Assembly: GCF_026262505.1 (NCBI RefSeq)
Contig: NC_067203.1
Location: forward strand, 26,331,411 to 26,395,410
Source of the DNA: Trichomonas vaginalis G3
Taxonomy: Eukaryota; Parabasalia; Trichomonadida; Trichomonadidae
Reading direction: 5' to 3'
DNA length: 64,000 nt
In this document: positions 49,266 through 59,774 of the stretch, piece by piece
Position numbering within the stretch: the first letter of the stretch is position 1
Layout: each line of letters opens with the position of its first letter
Made by a program: the position numbers and the translations under genes
The notes under the pieces: model-generated
The model's database searches: none
What the model was told of the DNA's origin: nothing
What the model saw: the letters and a program-made list of their open reading frames with translations, nothing else

Positions 49266-50120
49266 ATTTTATTTATCACGAAAAAATAGCTCTTTTGTAA
49301 AGAAACGCGCCAATTTCGATGCGAATAAAGTATATCTAACAAAACAATGTAAATTTGCTTTGATTGATATATTATATAAAAATAAAATAGATTTGAGCAT
49401 TTGATGTGTTATGCCCTATGTTGTATGTATAAAATAAGTACTTTATTTACTAGTTATATGTTCTGAATATAAGATATTAAAAATTACATTTATAAAAGCT
49501 TATCATATTTTTCTTTAATTATTGTTTTTCATAATAGGTAATGTTCTTATTTACGTTATAAAGTATGATATTTACAAATATTAAGTATTAATGTTTTTTG
49601 AGAAATTATTAGATACAAACAATAATGATAAAGATAGAAATGGTGATGAATAGCGATGTAATTATAGAAAACGTAAGATATATGAATTCAAAACAATCAG
49701 AATTTAGGTTGCTAACCATATATTGCGAAAAGGTGTTGTATATTGAGCTAAAATTATGATTATATTATAAAACTGCCACTTAAAGCATAACGATACTATT
49801 CCTTTTTCATTTTAATCTAATATGATATTAATTACTTTCGATTTAGCTATAAAATGATGATATGTTTTCAAAAATCATATTTTCAATCTGTATAATGCAT
49901 AATTCACCAAATGTCTCATTTTTGATATTGCGAGATATTTTTGCTATCGGTTTCGCAATTTTGACACAATAGCAAGAGGGTTCTATAAGCATTATTATCA
50001 GAGTAGAATATGAATATCATATCAGAAAATGTCGCAAATCTGCCATTTACCCGGCCAAATAGCAAAAATAATTGAATACTTTTAGCAAAAGCTTTTAAAA
50101 TCAATAAAAATATGAAATAT
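49266..50120 (-). repeat. Right long inverted repeat arm
   Basis: Reverse complement of 45822-46550 extended outward by about 125 bp, which aligns with 41600-41720. Confidence 0.85.
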
Positions 50121-50282
50121 AGATATTAAAGAGACTCTATATACGATATTCATAAAGATTTTCCAAAAAGATCACATCGCAATATCAAAAAAGTGACGTC
50201 CTCAGTGGAGTCAGAGATTGGGACAAAGTTGCAATTCGGCACTTTTTGTAAAAAAAATGGGGTCATACTCATAATGAATAGA

Positions 50283-50565
50283 GACTTATAGCCAAGTCTT
50301 GATATCATGCAGGGAGAATATACATTGATAAGCAATTATATTTTATAGTAGTAGTATTCAGAAATTCTTACAATTTACAATACAATTTTAAAAAATGGAT
50401 AAAGACTTATAGCCAAGTCTTGATATCATGCAGGGAGAATATACATAGATAAGCAATTATATTTTATAGTAGTAGTATTCAGAAATTCTTACAATTTACA
50501 ATACAATTTTCAAAAATGGATAAAGACCAATAGCCAAGTCTTGATATCATGCAGGGAGACTCTCT
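50283..50565. repeat. 121-bp tandem repeat, 2.3 units
   Basis: Units begin at 50283, 50404 and 50525 (AGCCAAGTCTTGATATCATG in each). The first two units are nearly identical; the third is partial. No coding potential. Confidence 0.85.
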
Positions 50566-50772
50566 ACATACAAATACAAAAATTGATTATCATAAGGAAA
50601 TACAAATTTATCAATTTTCATGTGAAAATTACATAAATTTGTTCTCCAATAAATAGCAATAATACTTTGAATGTTATATTAAGTAATATAGCTTCAGGTA
50701 AATAAGCTTACACTTCAAAAATATACTGTTTATTCATTAATTTTTAAAAAAGTCCAAATTATCTAATCTTGC

Positions 50773-51018
50773 TTACTCTTCCTTTAAACTTCTTTGTGCC
50801 AAATTTAATATTGTCTTCAAAGATGGAATAAGGACATTAGGTTCAATCCTTCGGCTTTCGACAATTTCCAAAATGTGTTGAATTAATTTCAAACATTCAT
50901 CGTGTTTTGAAGCTCTTTGCTCAACAATCTGATTACCTGCCCTTGTAAGAATTCTTACTGCTCTATCTTCATTCAAAACATTAGCGACTTGAACCTTAAT
51001 AATCGCATTTGGAATCAC
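50773..51018 (-). pseudogene. Possible fragment of a host gene (81 codons)
   Basis: An open stretch with non-random helical, charged composition (LIQHILEIVESRR) that starts without an ATG (GTG at 51018) and has no upstream continuation I can see. It could be the 3' end of an eroded gene or chance. Not recognised. Confidence 0.25.
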
Positions 51019-51761
51019 AACAGTGATGAGAGTTATGACGATATAAAAAATATTTTATTATACTCATTCGAAATTAAAAATAATAAAATTTATATATATT
51101 AATTTCATTAAATCAAGGTTAAAAATCTCACCGGCAAAATAACCTCAGTGTGATAAATTTATCACCGGAAAAATTTACAATAAGGCTAATACCGAAAATA
51201 TCGAAAAATCAACATTTAAGGTTAATTTAAGAGTATGCACTTTTGTCACCTACTCGATATGAGTCAATTCCTAAATGAATTATGAGATAATCAAACTTTG
51301 AACAATTTTATTGGTTACCTATGATAATTTATTTGCAAATATGTAAATTCCTATAAATTTTAGATTCGGATAGCAAGATTTTAAGGATTGAAAGATCATT
51401 TCAATGGAAGATTTTTTTTCAAATGTTTACAAAATCTAGCTAGCTAAATGTTTTTTTGGCGAAATTGCGTATTGTACGTTTTTTTCGCAAAACGAAACCC
51501 TTAAAATATGTTTAACCGATTTAATTTTACTATTAAAAATCTGATAAAACTTTGGAAGAAATAAATTCTGAACAACGATTTTATTTTATGAAAGAAAATT
51601 GCTAGAATTTGCAAAAATTAATTTGGTTTGATGTGTAACAATTTTATATAAACGTTATAAAATAATTCAACATTTCAAATGATCACATCACCGCCTCAAT
51701 ATTATCCATGCAGTAATTCTAAATAATTTAAATGTTTCGAAATAATTGATTCGATATATAG

Positions 51762-53060
51762 GGTGTCCAAAGGTGCGTTTAGCACAGCGCTCTATATGAG
51801 ACTATTAAAGGAGATATATGCTGATTATAAATATATAATAAAAAATATGAATATATGTATATGATGAGTATGTTGTATTTTGGCGCCATGCCGGTATATA
51901 AAATGAATTTTGAGACAAGAGGCGGTTTCGCGGGAAATTTTGGCGGGATTTTTTTCATTTTTTTAATGAATCATAAAGAAAACATCCTCGCTCTTGCAAA
52001 AAAATGCAAAGACTGTAAAAAAATCTACGAGACATTGGTAAAATGCTTCGGTATGGATGCTCCTAGCTATTCCACTGTAACGTATCATGTTAGGATGTAT
52101 CACTTCATGAACAAAAAGGCGCCCATCATAAAAATTGACAAAAAATCGCCGGATCAAAGAAAAATCAAAGCAATTCTTCAAGCGCTAGATGAAGACCCAA
52201 GAGCATCACTCAGAAGGATAGAGGAGATGACAAAGATTCCACGTACAACAGTCAGTTATTATCTGCACAATTATTTGAACTACAAACTAGCGTATACACG
52301 TTGGGTTCCGCACAACCTTAATTCAGTTCAAAAAAAATCTAGAGTCCAATCTTCGAAAGAGCTCCTCTCTATATTGGGTGCGTATCAATCCAAGAAGTTT
52401 CGCTTTTTAGCAACAGGGGACAAGTCTTGGTTTCAATATGCAACAGAAGCCAAAATCATGTGGATCCCGAAGGATGAAAATCCGCAAACATTCCCGAAGA
52501 AAAAAATTGACACACCAATGATGATGTTGTCGGTTTTTTGGGGCGTGAATGGCATCATCGCAATTGGTATTCTTCAAAAACCTAATACGATGAATGCTCA
52601 GTATCTAATTGACAATGTTCTTACTCAAATTATCAATTCTGATGAGTTTGAGAAATCCAAACAACAAAAACAAAAGTTTGCAATTCATTTTGATAATTCA
52701 AGAGTTCACAAAAGTCATAAGGTAATGAATTACTTGGTGGAAAACAATGTCAAAGTTGTTCCAAACCCAATTTATTCACCTGATATTGCACCCTCTGACT
52801 TTTATTTATTCGGCACGCTAAAAAAGAGAGCTGAAGGACGCGAATTCGCGAGTCCAGATGATCTTGAAAATTTTGTAAGAGAGCAATTTGAGCAATTTTC
52901 TCATGATGATTTAAAGCGTGTCTTTCAAGCCTGGATCGATCGCTGCGAACGCGTGATTGAATTCAATGGTGATTATATTTAAATAAACTTTATATATATG
53001 TAACTTGTTTATTTCTATTCGCAGTATTCAGGTTTGTGCTAAACACACCTTTGGACACCC
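51762..53060 (+). mobile_element. Tvmar1-like mariner transposon
   Basis: Length 1299 bp with 25-bp terminal inverted repeats starting GGGTGTCCAAAGGTG (51762-51786 and 53036-53060, one mismatch), flanked by TA on both sides (51760-51761 and 53061-53062), the mariner target duplication. It holds one intact transposase. The insertion lies about 50 bp upstream of the GP63 start codon. Confidence 0.92.
51966..52982 (+). CDS. Mariner transposase, DD34D (338 aa)
   Basis: I choose ATG 51966 because it gives the usual mariner length; an upstream in-frame ATG at 51855 would add 37 residues of unlikely character. The N-terminal helix-turn-helix region (residues about 1-110) binds the terminal repeats. 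Catalytic residues are Asp in ATGDKSW, Asp in HFDNSRVH and Asp in YSPDIAPSDFYLFG, with 34 residues between the second and third. The WVPHNL linker matches the mariner WVPHEL-type motif. No disruption seen, so it may be active. Confidence 0.92.
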   Translation: MNHKENILALAKKCKDCKKIYETLVKCFGMDAPSYSTVTYHVRMYHFMNKKAPIIKIDKKSPDQRKIKAILQALDEDPRASLRRIEEMTKIPRTTVSYYLHNYLNYKLAYTRWVPHNLNSVQKKSRVQSSKELLSILGAYQSKKFRFLATGDKSWFQYATEAKIMWIPKDENPQTFPKKKIDTPMMMLSVFWGVNGIIAIGILQKPNTMNAQYLIDNVLTQIINSDEFEKSKQQKQKFAIHFDNSRVHKSHKVMNYLVENNVKVVPNPIYSPDIAPSDFYLFGTLKKRAEGREFASPDDLENFVREQFEQFSHDDLKRVFQAWIDRCERVIEFNGDYI

Positions 53061-53110
53061 TATACATTCAAAAAAATTGAGAATCGAATCGAAGTTTTTC
53101 TATTATTTTA

Positions 53111-55066
53111 ATGTTGACATTACTACTTTTTGCAGAGGAATTTCCTAAAATACATAGATGTATGAATGGAGAGATAACAAAAAATGTTAAGCTAATAGAG
53201 AACAATGCAACAAAATCAAGAAAAGTTCTCGGCAATCAACCATTCGAAAAAATCAGGATAGCATTTGATTATAGATTTGTCGATGGTTCATATACAGATG
53301 ATAATATGTGCAATTATGTAGGTCAACAAATATTTACAGTTGATGGTGAAGCACATGAATGTGAAAGTGATGAACTCGTTACACGCGAAAAGTTGAAAAA
53401 TATAAAAGGTACACTTGAAAATGTAAAAAACTTTTATACTGACCTATTATATGTTCAAAGATTAACTGAAAAATTCACATTACAAGGATTTCCACAAAAC
53501 TTTGAATATCCATCAGATACAACAGCAGAAGATATCGACTTGGTTATCACAGTCCTTAGTAGACCTTTTGGAAAAAACTCGGCTGTCCTAGCTGCTGCTG
53601 CACCATTACAGGTTGACTCAAATTCTCATCGTCCTATCCAAGGGTTTATCATTTGTAACATGTTTAGGGCTCCAAACTCGATTCAAAGCGAAACATCCAG
53701 TAAGAGGTATGACTTTAACACATTTTTGCATGAAACATTACATATTTTAGCATATCATTCAAGTCTATATCAACATTACCATCCAATAGGAGATAATACA
53801 CCACATAAAAGTTTTAACTGCACTCTCAAAAAGCTGGGTAAGGAAATGACCTTCTTAACAACACCATATGCTCACATTTATGCAAAGAATCGTTATGGCG
53901 TTGATAAATTTGTTGGTGATGAAGGCATAGAATGTCCAGCGGGTATTGAATTTGAAAATGGGGGAGGGGATGGAACAAGTGGTAGTCATTTAGAAGCCAG
54001 AATTCTGATAGAAGATCTGATGATTGGTGTTAATATGGGTCCTGAATATGATGACAGAGTACCATTTAATAAATTAACAGATGCAACATTAGCAGTTCTT
54101 TTGGATACAGGTAATTATAAAGTTGATTATAGAAAGGCATCTCCAATGATATGGGGAAATCCTGAATCAATCAACGGAAAACCAATCGAAAACTTTGCCA
54201 TTGGTCCACCACAATTAACTTTCCCGAAATATTACCTTATTGATAAACAAAATCCAAGCATAACATGGTTTGACTACAAAACCATAAGCGTAGTTCCAAT
54301 GATTGCAAATACAACAGATGCTCGCTGTGGACAAGAGGACCAATATGATGTGTATTGTAATTATGTTTCATTTTACAATCCAAAGAATCTTGATTATATT
54401 GGAAATAGTGATATTTTTGATTTTATGGCTATCTTTAGCCCATCAGTATCATGTTCAAACGGACAAGCTGCTCTACCTGGTATTTCTAATTGTTACGTTT
54501 ATACGTGTGATGGATATTCTTCTGTTACATTTGATATCAATGGTAAAAAGCATAAGTGTACTAAAGAAACAGATCCAGGATATCTATATAATGATACTGA
54601 TGGTACAAAATTTGCAGTTTTTTGTGTTGATCCGGAGAGATTTTGCAGAACAGTTAAGTTATATGAAATGAAATTCAAAAAGAATCCATTCATTACTAAT
54701 GTTCAGCATTTAAGTGATATTGATCAAGGTCCAGGTCCAGATATTGCACCAGAAGGAATCTACCAGGCATCACAAGCTCCTGGACCATCAGCTACACCAG
54801 TTAGTCCTGATGGTTCTGAAGAAGGAGGATCTGGAATTTGGGAGAAATACAAGCTTTACATCATTATTGGAGGCGCAGCTCTTGTTGTTATTATCATTGT
54901 TATTATTATTGCAGTTAGCTGCAAGAAACCAGAGGAATCTCATCATAAGCATAGTAATCATCATAAGCATAAAAGTCATCATAAGAAGAGGCGATATTCC
55001 AGTTCTTATTCTGATAACGATTATGATAGCGATTATGATAGCGATTATGATAGTGAATATGTATAA
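53111..55066 (+). CDS. GP63-like (leishmanolysin, M8) metalloprotease (651 aa)
   Basis: Intact zinc protease of the leishmanolysin family, expected at the cell surface. The N-terminus is only weakly hydrophobic, then comes a region with Cys (IHRCM). The active-site motif HETLHILAYHSSLY is at about residues 211-224 and a third zinc-ligand region (GSHLEAR) at about 290. The C-terminus has a transmembrane helix (residues 586-607) and a His/Lys/Ser tail ending in four Asp-Tyr repeats. Other members act on host or parasite proteins. The mariner just upstream may have displaced its promoter. Confidence 0.88.
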   Translation: MLTLLLFAEEFPKIHRCMNGEITKNVKLIENNATKSRKVLGNQPFEKIRIAFDYRFVDGSYTDDNMCNYVGQQIFTVDGEAHECESDELVTREKLKNIKGTLENVKNFYTDLLYVQRLTEKFTLQGFPQNFEYPSDTTAEDIDLVITVLSRPFGKNSAVLAAAAPLQVDSNSHRPIQGFIICNMFRAPNSIQSETSSKRYDFNTFLHETLHILAYHSSLYQHYHPIGDNTPHKSFNCTLKKLGKEMTFLTTPYAHIYAKNRYGVDKFVGDEGIECPAGIEFENGGGDGTSGSHLEARILIEDLMIGVNMGPEYDDRVPFNKLTDATLAVLLDTGNYKVDYRKASPMIWGNPESINGKPIENFAIGPPQLTFPKYYLIDKQNPSITWFDYKTISVVPMIANTTDARCGQEDQYDVYCNYVSFYNPKNLDYIGNSDIFDFMAIFSPSVSCSNGQAALPGISNCYVYTCDGYSSVTFDINGKKHKCTKETDPGYLYNDTDGTKFAVFCVDPERFCRTVKLYEMKFKKNPFITNVQHLSDIDQGPGPDIAPEGIYQASQAPGPSATPVSPDGSEEGGSGIWEKYKLYIIIGGAALVVIIIVIIIAVSCKKPEESHHKHSNHHKHKSHHKKRRYSSSYSDNDYDSDYDSDYDSEYV

Positions 55067-55940
55067 ATTAGAAAATAGTCTTTAGCAGACTATAAAAACA
55101 ATAAATATTTCTACATATTGATTAACGAATACAAAACTATCAAAAACTAAATATTTTCTTTGGATGACTTTATTGATTTTAACTAATACCCTATAATTCC
55201 TGGGTTGTCAATTTTTTTGGGGGCCTATGGAGAAATTTACTTTATCAATAGCGCACCATAGATTCGAATCCAGAGCCTATAATTCTAGAAGTAGATGAAG
55301 GTACCCTAGAATAACTATGTGGTGTAGTTTTTATTGCTATTTAAGATATCACATAAAATATATTAATCAAATAATAAAAATTTCAATAAAATTAAATAAT
55401 TGTTATTTTTATATAGAGTAGATATTATTTCTATATTTAGATCGAAAAAATAAATAATTCTGAAGTACTAGTAATATTCATCCATGATGATTTATTTTTC
55501 AATATTATACAATAAGAAATATATTTATAAGTTTTTTTTGAAAAATGTTTAAAATTGAGAGATCAAAATTTCGATTTGTGAAAAGAAATCATAAATCAAA
55601 TATGTCCTAATTTTTGTTTTTATAGGGTATACATGTTTTATACTCGAAGTACGGTATGTTGTTGTTTTTTTATTCAATAATTAAAAACTTGCATACAGGT
55701 CGTAAGGTGTTGGAATATCGTACACAGAGGTTACGCATATGTCTAGGGCAACTATTTGTTATGAATGAGTGTATTTTAAAAGATTTGAAATATCATAAGA
55801 TTGATCCAAAATGGCATTAGAATAAATGTTTTTATCCAATGTTAATTATATTTTAAATAAAGTAATGCAAAACTAATGACTTTTGAAAATTGAGAGAGAG
55901 AACAAAAAATAGAGTTTTTAAGAAACTAAATGTTGAAATA
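55067..55940. other. AT-rich non-coding stretch, no gene seen
   Basis: Host-type spacer between GP63 and Maverick copy 3. A run of about 27 A at 55939-55965 borders the element. No features recognised. Confidence 0.5.
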
Positions 55941-55965
55941 AAAAAAAAAAAAAAAAAAAAAAAAA

Positions 55966-56105
55966 GGTAGTGGGGCTTCCAGGCACTTCGTGCCCTCTAG
56001 CCCTGAAGATGTTTAGTATAAATGAAGTTTTTATTCGGAGGGCTTCCAGGAGCTTTTCACAAATTATATATGTTTTCATGTTTTGTCACTTTTCTGTCAC
56101 TTTTC
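55966..56105. repeat. Maverick copy 3 left terminal repeat
   Basis: Starts GGTAGTGGGGCTTCCAGGCA; contains the GGCACTTCGTGCC hairpin. Inverted match to 41405-41582. The inner part differs from copy 2 by an indel. Confidence 0.8.
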
Positions 56106-56135
56106 AGGTAAAAACATTTTTATTATATATATAAA

Positions 56136-56932
56136 ATGAATTTTACAAAACCACCGTTACCCTTCTTTGGAAATAAGAGTAGATGTAAAGATATTCTATT
56201 GAGAGAACTTAAGAAACTACCGAATGGTCTAACATTTGTAGATTTGTTCGGTGGAAGTTTCTATATATCCCATTTGTGCCATACAATATTCCCAGACTCA
56301 AAGATTATATGCAATGACTTCGACAACTATATGAACCGTCTCAAACATATTCCAGACACTAACAAAATATTGAAAGAGTTAAAAGAAAAGATACCTATAG
56401 GTAAGATGGAACGTATACCATTAGATAAGAAAAATACTGTCAGAGAGGTTTTGAAAAAGGCAGAGTATATTGACTGGGATAGTATATCTGCTAGACTATT
56501 ATATAGTGGTGCTATAAGAGTTCATGACATTGAAACACTTATGTCAAAAGTTTTATATCTTAACTATACAAATGTTTTCAAAGAGAACATAGAAAAATAT
56601 ATTGAGGGTATAGAGTTTGTGAGATGTCATTGGACAGAGTTGTATGAAAAATATAAAAAAAGGAAAATGTTTTCTTTATAGTGGACCCGCCGTTCTATAA
56701 CACATGGGATTTTCAATACCAAGTAGACTGGACTTTGAGAGACTCTTTAGAAACTTTAGACGTTTTACATAACCATCCATGCTTTTACTTTACATCCGAT
56801 AAAAGTGGTTTGGAAAGTGTCATGAGATGGTTAGAGGACATACATGACTATGAGTTTAGATACGATAAGATAGAATATGAGAGAGGTCCTATAAACTGGA
56901 GAAAGTGTCATAACAAAGAAATTTTATTGTAA
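56136..56932 (+). pseudogene. Dam-like DNA adenine N6-methyltransferase, one frameshift
   Basis: D12-class methyltransferase expected to transfer a methyl group from S-adenosylmethionine to adenine. Visible motifs are the N-terminal PFFGNKSRCKD (FxGxK type), SAM motif I (FVDLFGGSF, residues about 31-39) and the catalytic DPPF (56683-56694) at the start of the second piece. A one-base shift near 56672 in a T-run separates the two pieces just before the catalytic motif. About 265 codons, the usual length. Adenine methylation and Maverick-borne methyltransferases are, to my knowledge, reported in T. vaginalis. Confidence 0.8.
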
Positions 56933-56936
56933 GTAA

Positions 56937-57068
56937 ATGTGGTTTGAAATAGGACTACTTGTTTTAGGTTTTTTCCATTGTGTCATTTACTTATTTGACG
57001 TGGCAGAAAGATATAGAGAATATGAAGATGAACCAATGCCTGCAAATGTTCAGCATATGTACTCGTAA
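56937..57068 (+). CDS. Small membrane protein (43 aa)
   Basis: The ATG lies 4 bp after the methyltransferase stop. Residues 2-20 form one hydrophobic helix (WFEIGLLVLGFFHCVIYLF); the rest is acidic and polar. Too short to judge by statistics, but the composition and tight spacing fit a small virion or membrane protein. Confidence 0.45.
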   Translation: MWFEIGLLVLGFFHCVIYLFDVAERYREYEDEPMPANVQHMYS

Positions 57069-57091
57069 GAGATATTTTTATCTAATATTAA

Positions 57092-57439
57092 ATGGACTCA
57101 CAGAACTTAGCGAATGCACAGCAACTGGACAACCAAACCCAGAGAATATTCCAAATGAAGTTAAATACAAACTGCAATGGCAAACTATGGTCAAGTGCCA
57201 ACAGATGTACAAATGCAAACTGCATGTCAAATGACGCTGCGTTAGGTTTGCCACCATGGTATGCAAATATGAGATGGAAAGAGTTTTATACAAACCCTGA
57301 AGTGGGATATAAACAACTTTATGCAGATGACGCGAACACAGGAGTTGACCCAGAATATGTTTTCTACCAGAGGAGAAACAGAATGTATGAGCTCCAGTTA
57401 AAGAATGCTATGGAATCAACAGGAAACGTAAGAGACTAG
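57092..57439 (+). CDS. Hypothetical protein (115 aa), 3' end shifted
   Basis: Longer form of the protein truncated in copy 2 (17556-17783). The N-terminal 44 residues are Asn/Gln-rich with two Cys. A missing C near 57415 changes the last five residues compared with copy 2. Unknown function. Confidence 0.6.
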   Translation: MDSQNLANAQQLDNQTQRIFQMKLNTNCNGKLWSSANRCTNANCMSNDAALGLPPWYANMRWKEFYTNPEVGYKQLYADDANTGVDPEYVFYQRRNRMYELQLKNAMESTGNVRD

Positions 57440-57468
57440 GCGGACATTAGATTTTTACATATAGTAAA

Positions 57469-57711
57469 ATGGGTTTCTTCAGTAAGATAGGAAACTTCTT
57501 TCGAAATGTTGGAAGAGGTATATGGAATGGAATAAAAACCGTAGGAAGAGGAATTTGGAACGGTGTCAAAAATATTGGTAAAAGAGTAGGTCAGTTTGTT
57601 GGTATTATACCTAAAGACCCTGAACCAGAAGAGCAAGCTCCTGTTATACAACAGCCTGAACCTGCACCACAGTCTAGTTGGCAACCAAATCCAACACCTC
57701 AACCGTATTAA
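57469..57711 (+). CDS. Small amphipathic Gly/Trp-rich protein (80 aa)
   Basis: Intact form of 17802-18071. Basic amphipathic head with two GRGIWNG units and a Pro/Gln tail (NPTPQPY). A membrane-active or capsid-internal role is inferred from composition only. Confidence 0.6.
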   Translation: MGFFSKIGNFFRNVGRGIWNGIKTVGRGIWNGVKNIGKRVGQFVGIIPKDPEPEEQAPVIQQPEPAPQSSWQPNPTPQPY

Positions 57712-57715
57712 AAAA

Positions 57716-58562
57716 TTATATTTTTACCGTTCGATAGTAGTTGTATATGAAACTAAGTTCTAAGTAAAACGCATGGTATAATGGAATTATTCTTTTTCTT
57801 CCATCTGTAGTAAACCATACTTGAAAGTCTGAAATACTTCCACTTGGTGGTTCATATAACTTTGTAGGTTTTTCGTAAAAGTCATTTGCCAAGCATAAAA
57901 AAAGTTTTGTGCACCAGAAAATGAAGCATGAACTATAATAGCAGCTGGGTCGAAAACATCTTTAAATAAATATGGTTCATCTCTTGCATATCGACTGTAA
58001 ATATTTGCTAAAGGAAGTTCGACTTTCTGATTTAACATTCTTTGCAAATAATACCATGACATTGCAGTGAATTCTGTATATATTTGTTCGTCTTTCTTTG
58101 GATTGTCTTCGTAGATTTGAAATGACACTTGTGAATTTTGTTTGTCATATACAATTCTCACATAAAGTGTGCTCTCGTATTTGCATATTCATCAGCATAT
58201 TTTGCATAACATGAATTTATTTTATCTTCTATATTTTTTAACGCAGTCTGTAGAGAAGATGAAAGGTCAACTTGTATTAGCTCAATTTCTTCCCACATTT
58301 TTCGTTTCCCTTCAGATATATAATCTATATGAAACCTTACAATAAATGGAAAACTTTTATCTTCTACAGACACAAACTTCATTCTACGAAAGCCAATAGC
58401 TTTTGTGACAGATGGGTCTCTTAGCCATCTTAATGGGTAGTCAAAACGATAGCCTTCATGCTTTACGGTCTCTGTCTCAAACTTTTGACCGACATTAGTA
58501 AAAAGTTCATCTAATGGTTTAGTTGTAGCAACTCTTGAATTTTCTTTTTCTATTGGAAGCAT
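57716..58562 (-). pseudogene. Hypothetical protein (about 281 aa), frameshifted
   Basis: Three pieces: 58158-58562 (start at 58562), 57787-58161 (a shift at their junction), and a C-terminal part reached by another shift in the A-run near 57898, ending at 57716. The C-terminus is conserved with copy 2 in the third frame, which shows the shift is real or an error in one position. Beta-rich. Possibly a capsid-associated protein; not recognised. Confidence 0.5.
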
Positions 58563-58580
58563 ATTTTATCTAGAATAAAA
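58563..58580. promoter_or_regulatory. 18-bp divergent promoter spacer
   Basis: ATTTTATCTAGAATAAAA-type spacer between start codons at 58562 and 58581, nearly identical to 18900-18917. Confidence 0.5.
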
Positions 58581-59774
58581 ATGTCAAATGAAACAGCGTC
58601 TATGAGAGAAATACAACACCGACAACTCATTATGCAAGCTCTAAATAAGAACACAACAAACTTTTCAAACTATTCTAAGATATCTGAGTCATTGAAAGAA
58701 GGAAACTTAAAACTGACGATAAACCCAATGACAGATGAGTTTCTGTTTCAAGACAGTAAGAACCATACTGTTTGTATAAATCCAACAAAAAGAACTTTAA
58801 ACGAGAAACCTATAGATGAACTTCTTTTGAAGGCAGATATTGACAACAAAGCTGACAAAGAGTATGTCATTGAAAAAGTTCAAGAAGAACATGACAGAGC
58901 AGATGCAACATATGCAACGAAAGAACATACTCATCCTGAACTAGCAGACAAAACATATGTTGACAATAAAATGTCAAGTGAAGTGACAAGAGCTGACAAA
59001 GAATATTCTAAAAAGACTCATACACATACCATTGCAAATATTACAAACTTACAAGAAACCTTAAACAGGAAAAGTGACGTTGGACATACACATAGCTTCT
59101 TCGCAACTGTTGGTATAGAAAATATTGAAGGAACGGTTGAAGAAACTGGTGGGGATGCAATATATTGGAAACCTCCTAACTTTCCACAAGGTTTAACATC
59201 GGAAGAAGACATAACAACGATGAGATACATTAGATGTAGAGATGTTTATGTCATGGAGGATGAAAATAAAGTTAAATTCACTGCTCAAGATTTATATGAC
59301 AAGAAAGCAGACAAAACAGAGCTTCAAACATTAAAGACAGAAATACTTCAAACCATTTACCCAGTTGGTTCTATTTATACGTCAATGAACTCTACCAGAC
59401 CAGAAGTAGTACTTGGTTTTGGAACTTGGACTCAAATACTCGAAAGTTTTTTGTATTGTGCACACACTCCAAAGAAAACAGGTGGAAGTAAAACGATATC
59501 TGTCGACAACTTGCCACCACATAGTCATTCTGGTACAACAAACTTTTCTGGCGACCATAGCCACTCATTAAGAGACCACCCATTATACAACTCAGAGTAT
59601 GAAGCTGGCTATGACGTTTTATCTCCAGATTATAACCATTCAGCAAAAAAGACTTTTCGACAAACTGAACCAGGAGGAAACCACCAACATACTTTTACAA
59701 CAACATCTACAGGACTAGGTAAAAAATACATGCCACCTTACATGACAGTTTGTGCATGGTATAGAAATGCTTAG
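58581..59774 (+). CDS. Phage-type tail fibre/collar protein (397 aa)
   Basis: Intact. A helical N-terminus (residues 1-75) is followed by repeats with paired His (KEHTHPEL, KTHTHTIA, GHTHSF) that bind metal in phage fibres. A variable middle comes next. The tail-collar module runs from about residue 262 (PVGSIYTSM, GFGTWTQI, FLYCA, GGSKTISVDNLPPHSHSG) and ends MPPYMTVCAWYRNA. Such fibres mediate attachment in phages; finding one in a Maverick suggests a particle with attachment organs. Its stop overlaps the integrase stop by four bases. Confidence 0.8.
   Translation: MSNETASMREIQHRQLIMQALNKNTTNFSNYSKISESLKEGNLKLTINPMTDEFLFQDSKNHTVCINPTKRTLNEKPIDELLLKADIDNKADKEYVIEKVQEEHDRADATYATKEHTHPELADKTYVDNKMSSEVTRADKEYSKKTHTHTIANITNLQETLNRKSDVGHTHSFFATVGIENIEGTVEETGGDAIYWKPPNFPQGLTSEEDITTMRYIRCRDVYVMEDENKVKFTAQDLYDKKADKTELQTLKTEILQTIYPVGSIYTSMNSTRPEVVLGFGTWTQILESFLYCAHTPKKTGGSKTISVDNLPPHSHSGTTNFSGDHSHSLRDHPLYNSEYEAGYDVLSPDYNHSAKKTFRQTEPGGNHQHTFTTTSTGLGKKYMPPYMTVCAWYRNA

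Larger units (their letters stand above)
45822..50120. mobile_element. hAT-like DNA transposon with very long inverted repeats
   Basis: Left arm 45822-46550 and right arm 49266-50120 are almost identical reverse complements (I saw no difference over most of 700 bp), enclosing one transposase-like gene. The right arm is about 125 bp longer at its outer end. Arms this long and this alike suggest recent insertion or gene conversion. Confidence 0.75.
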
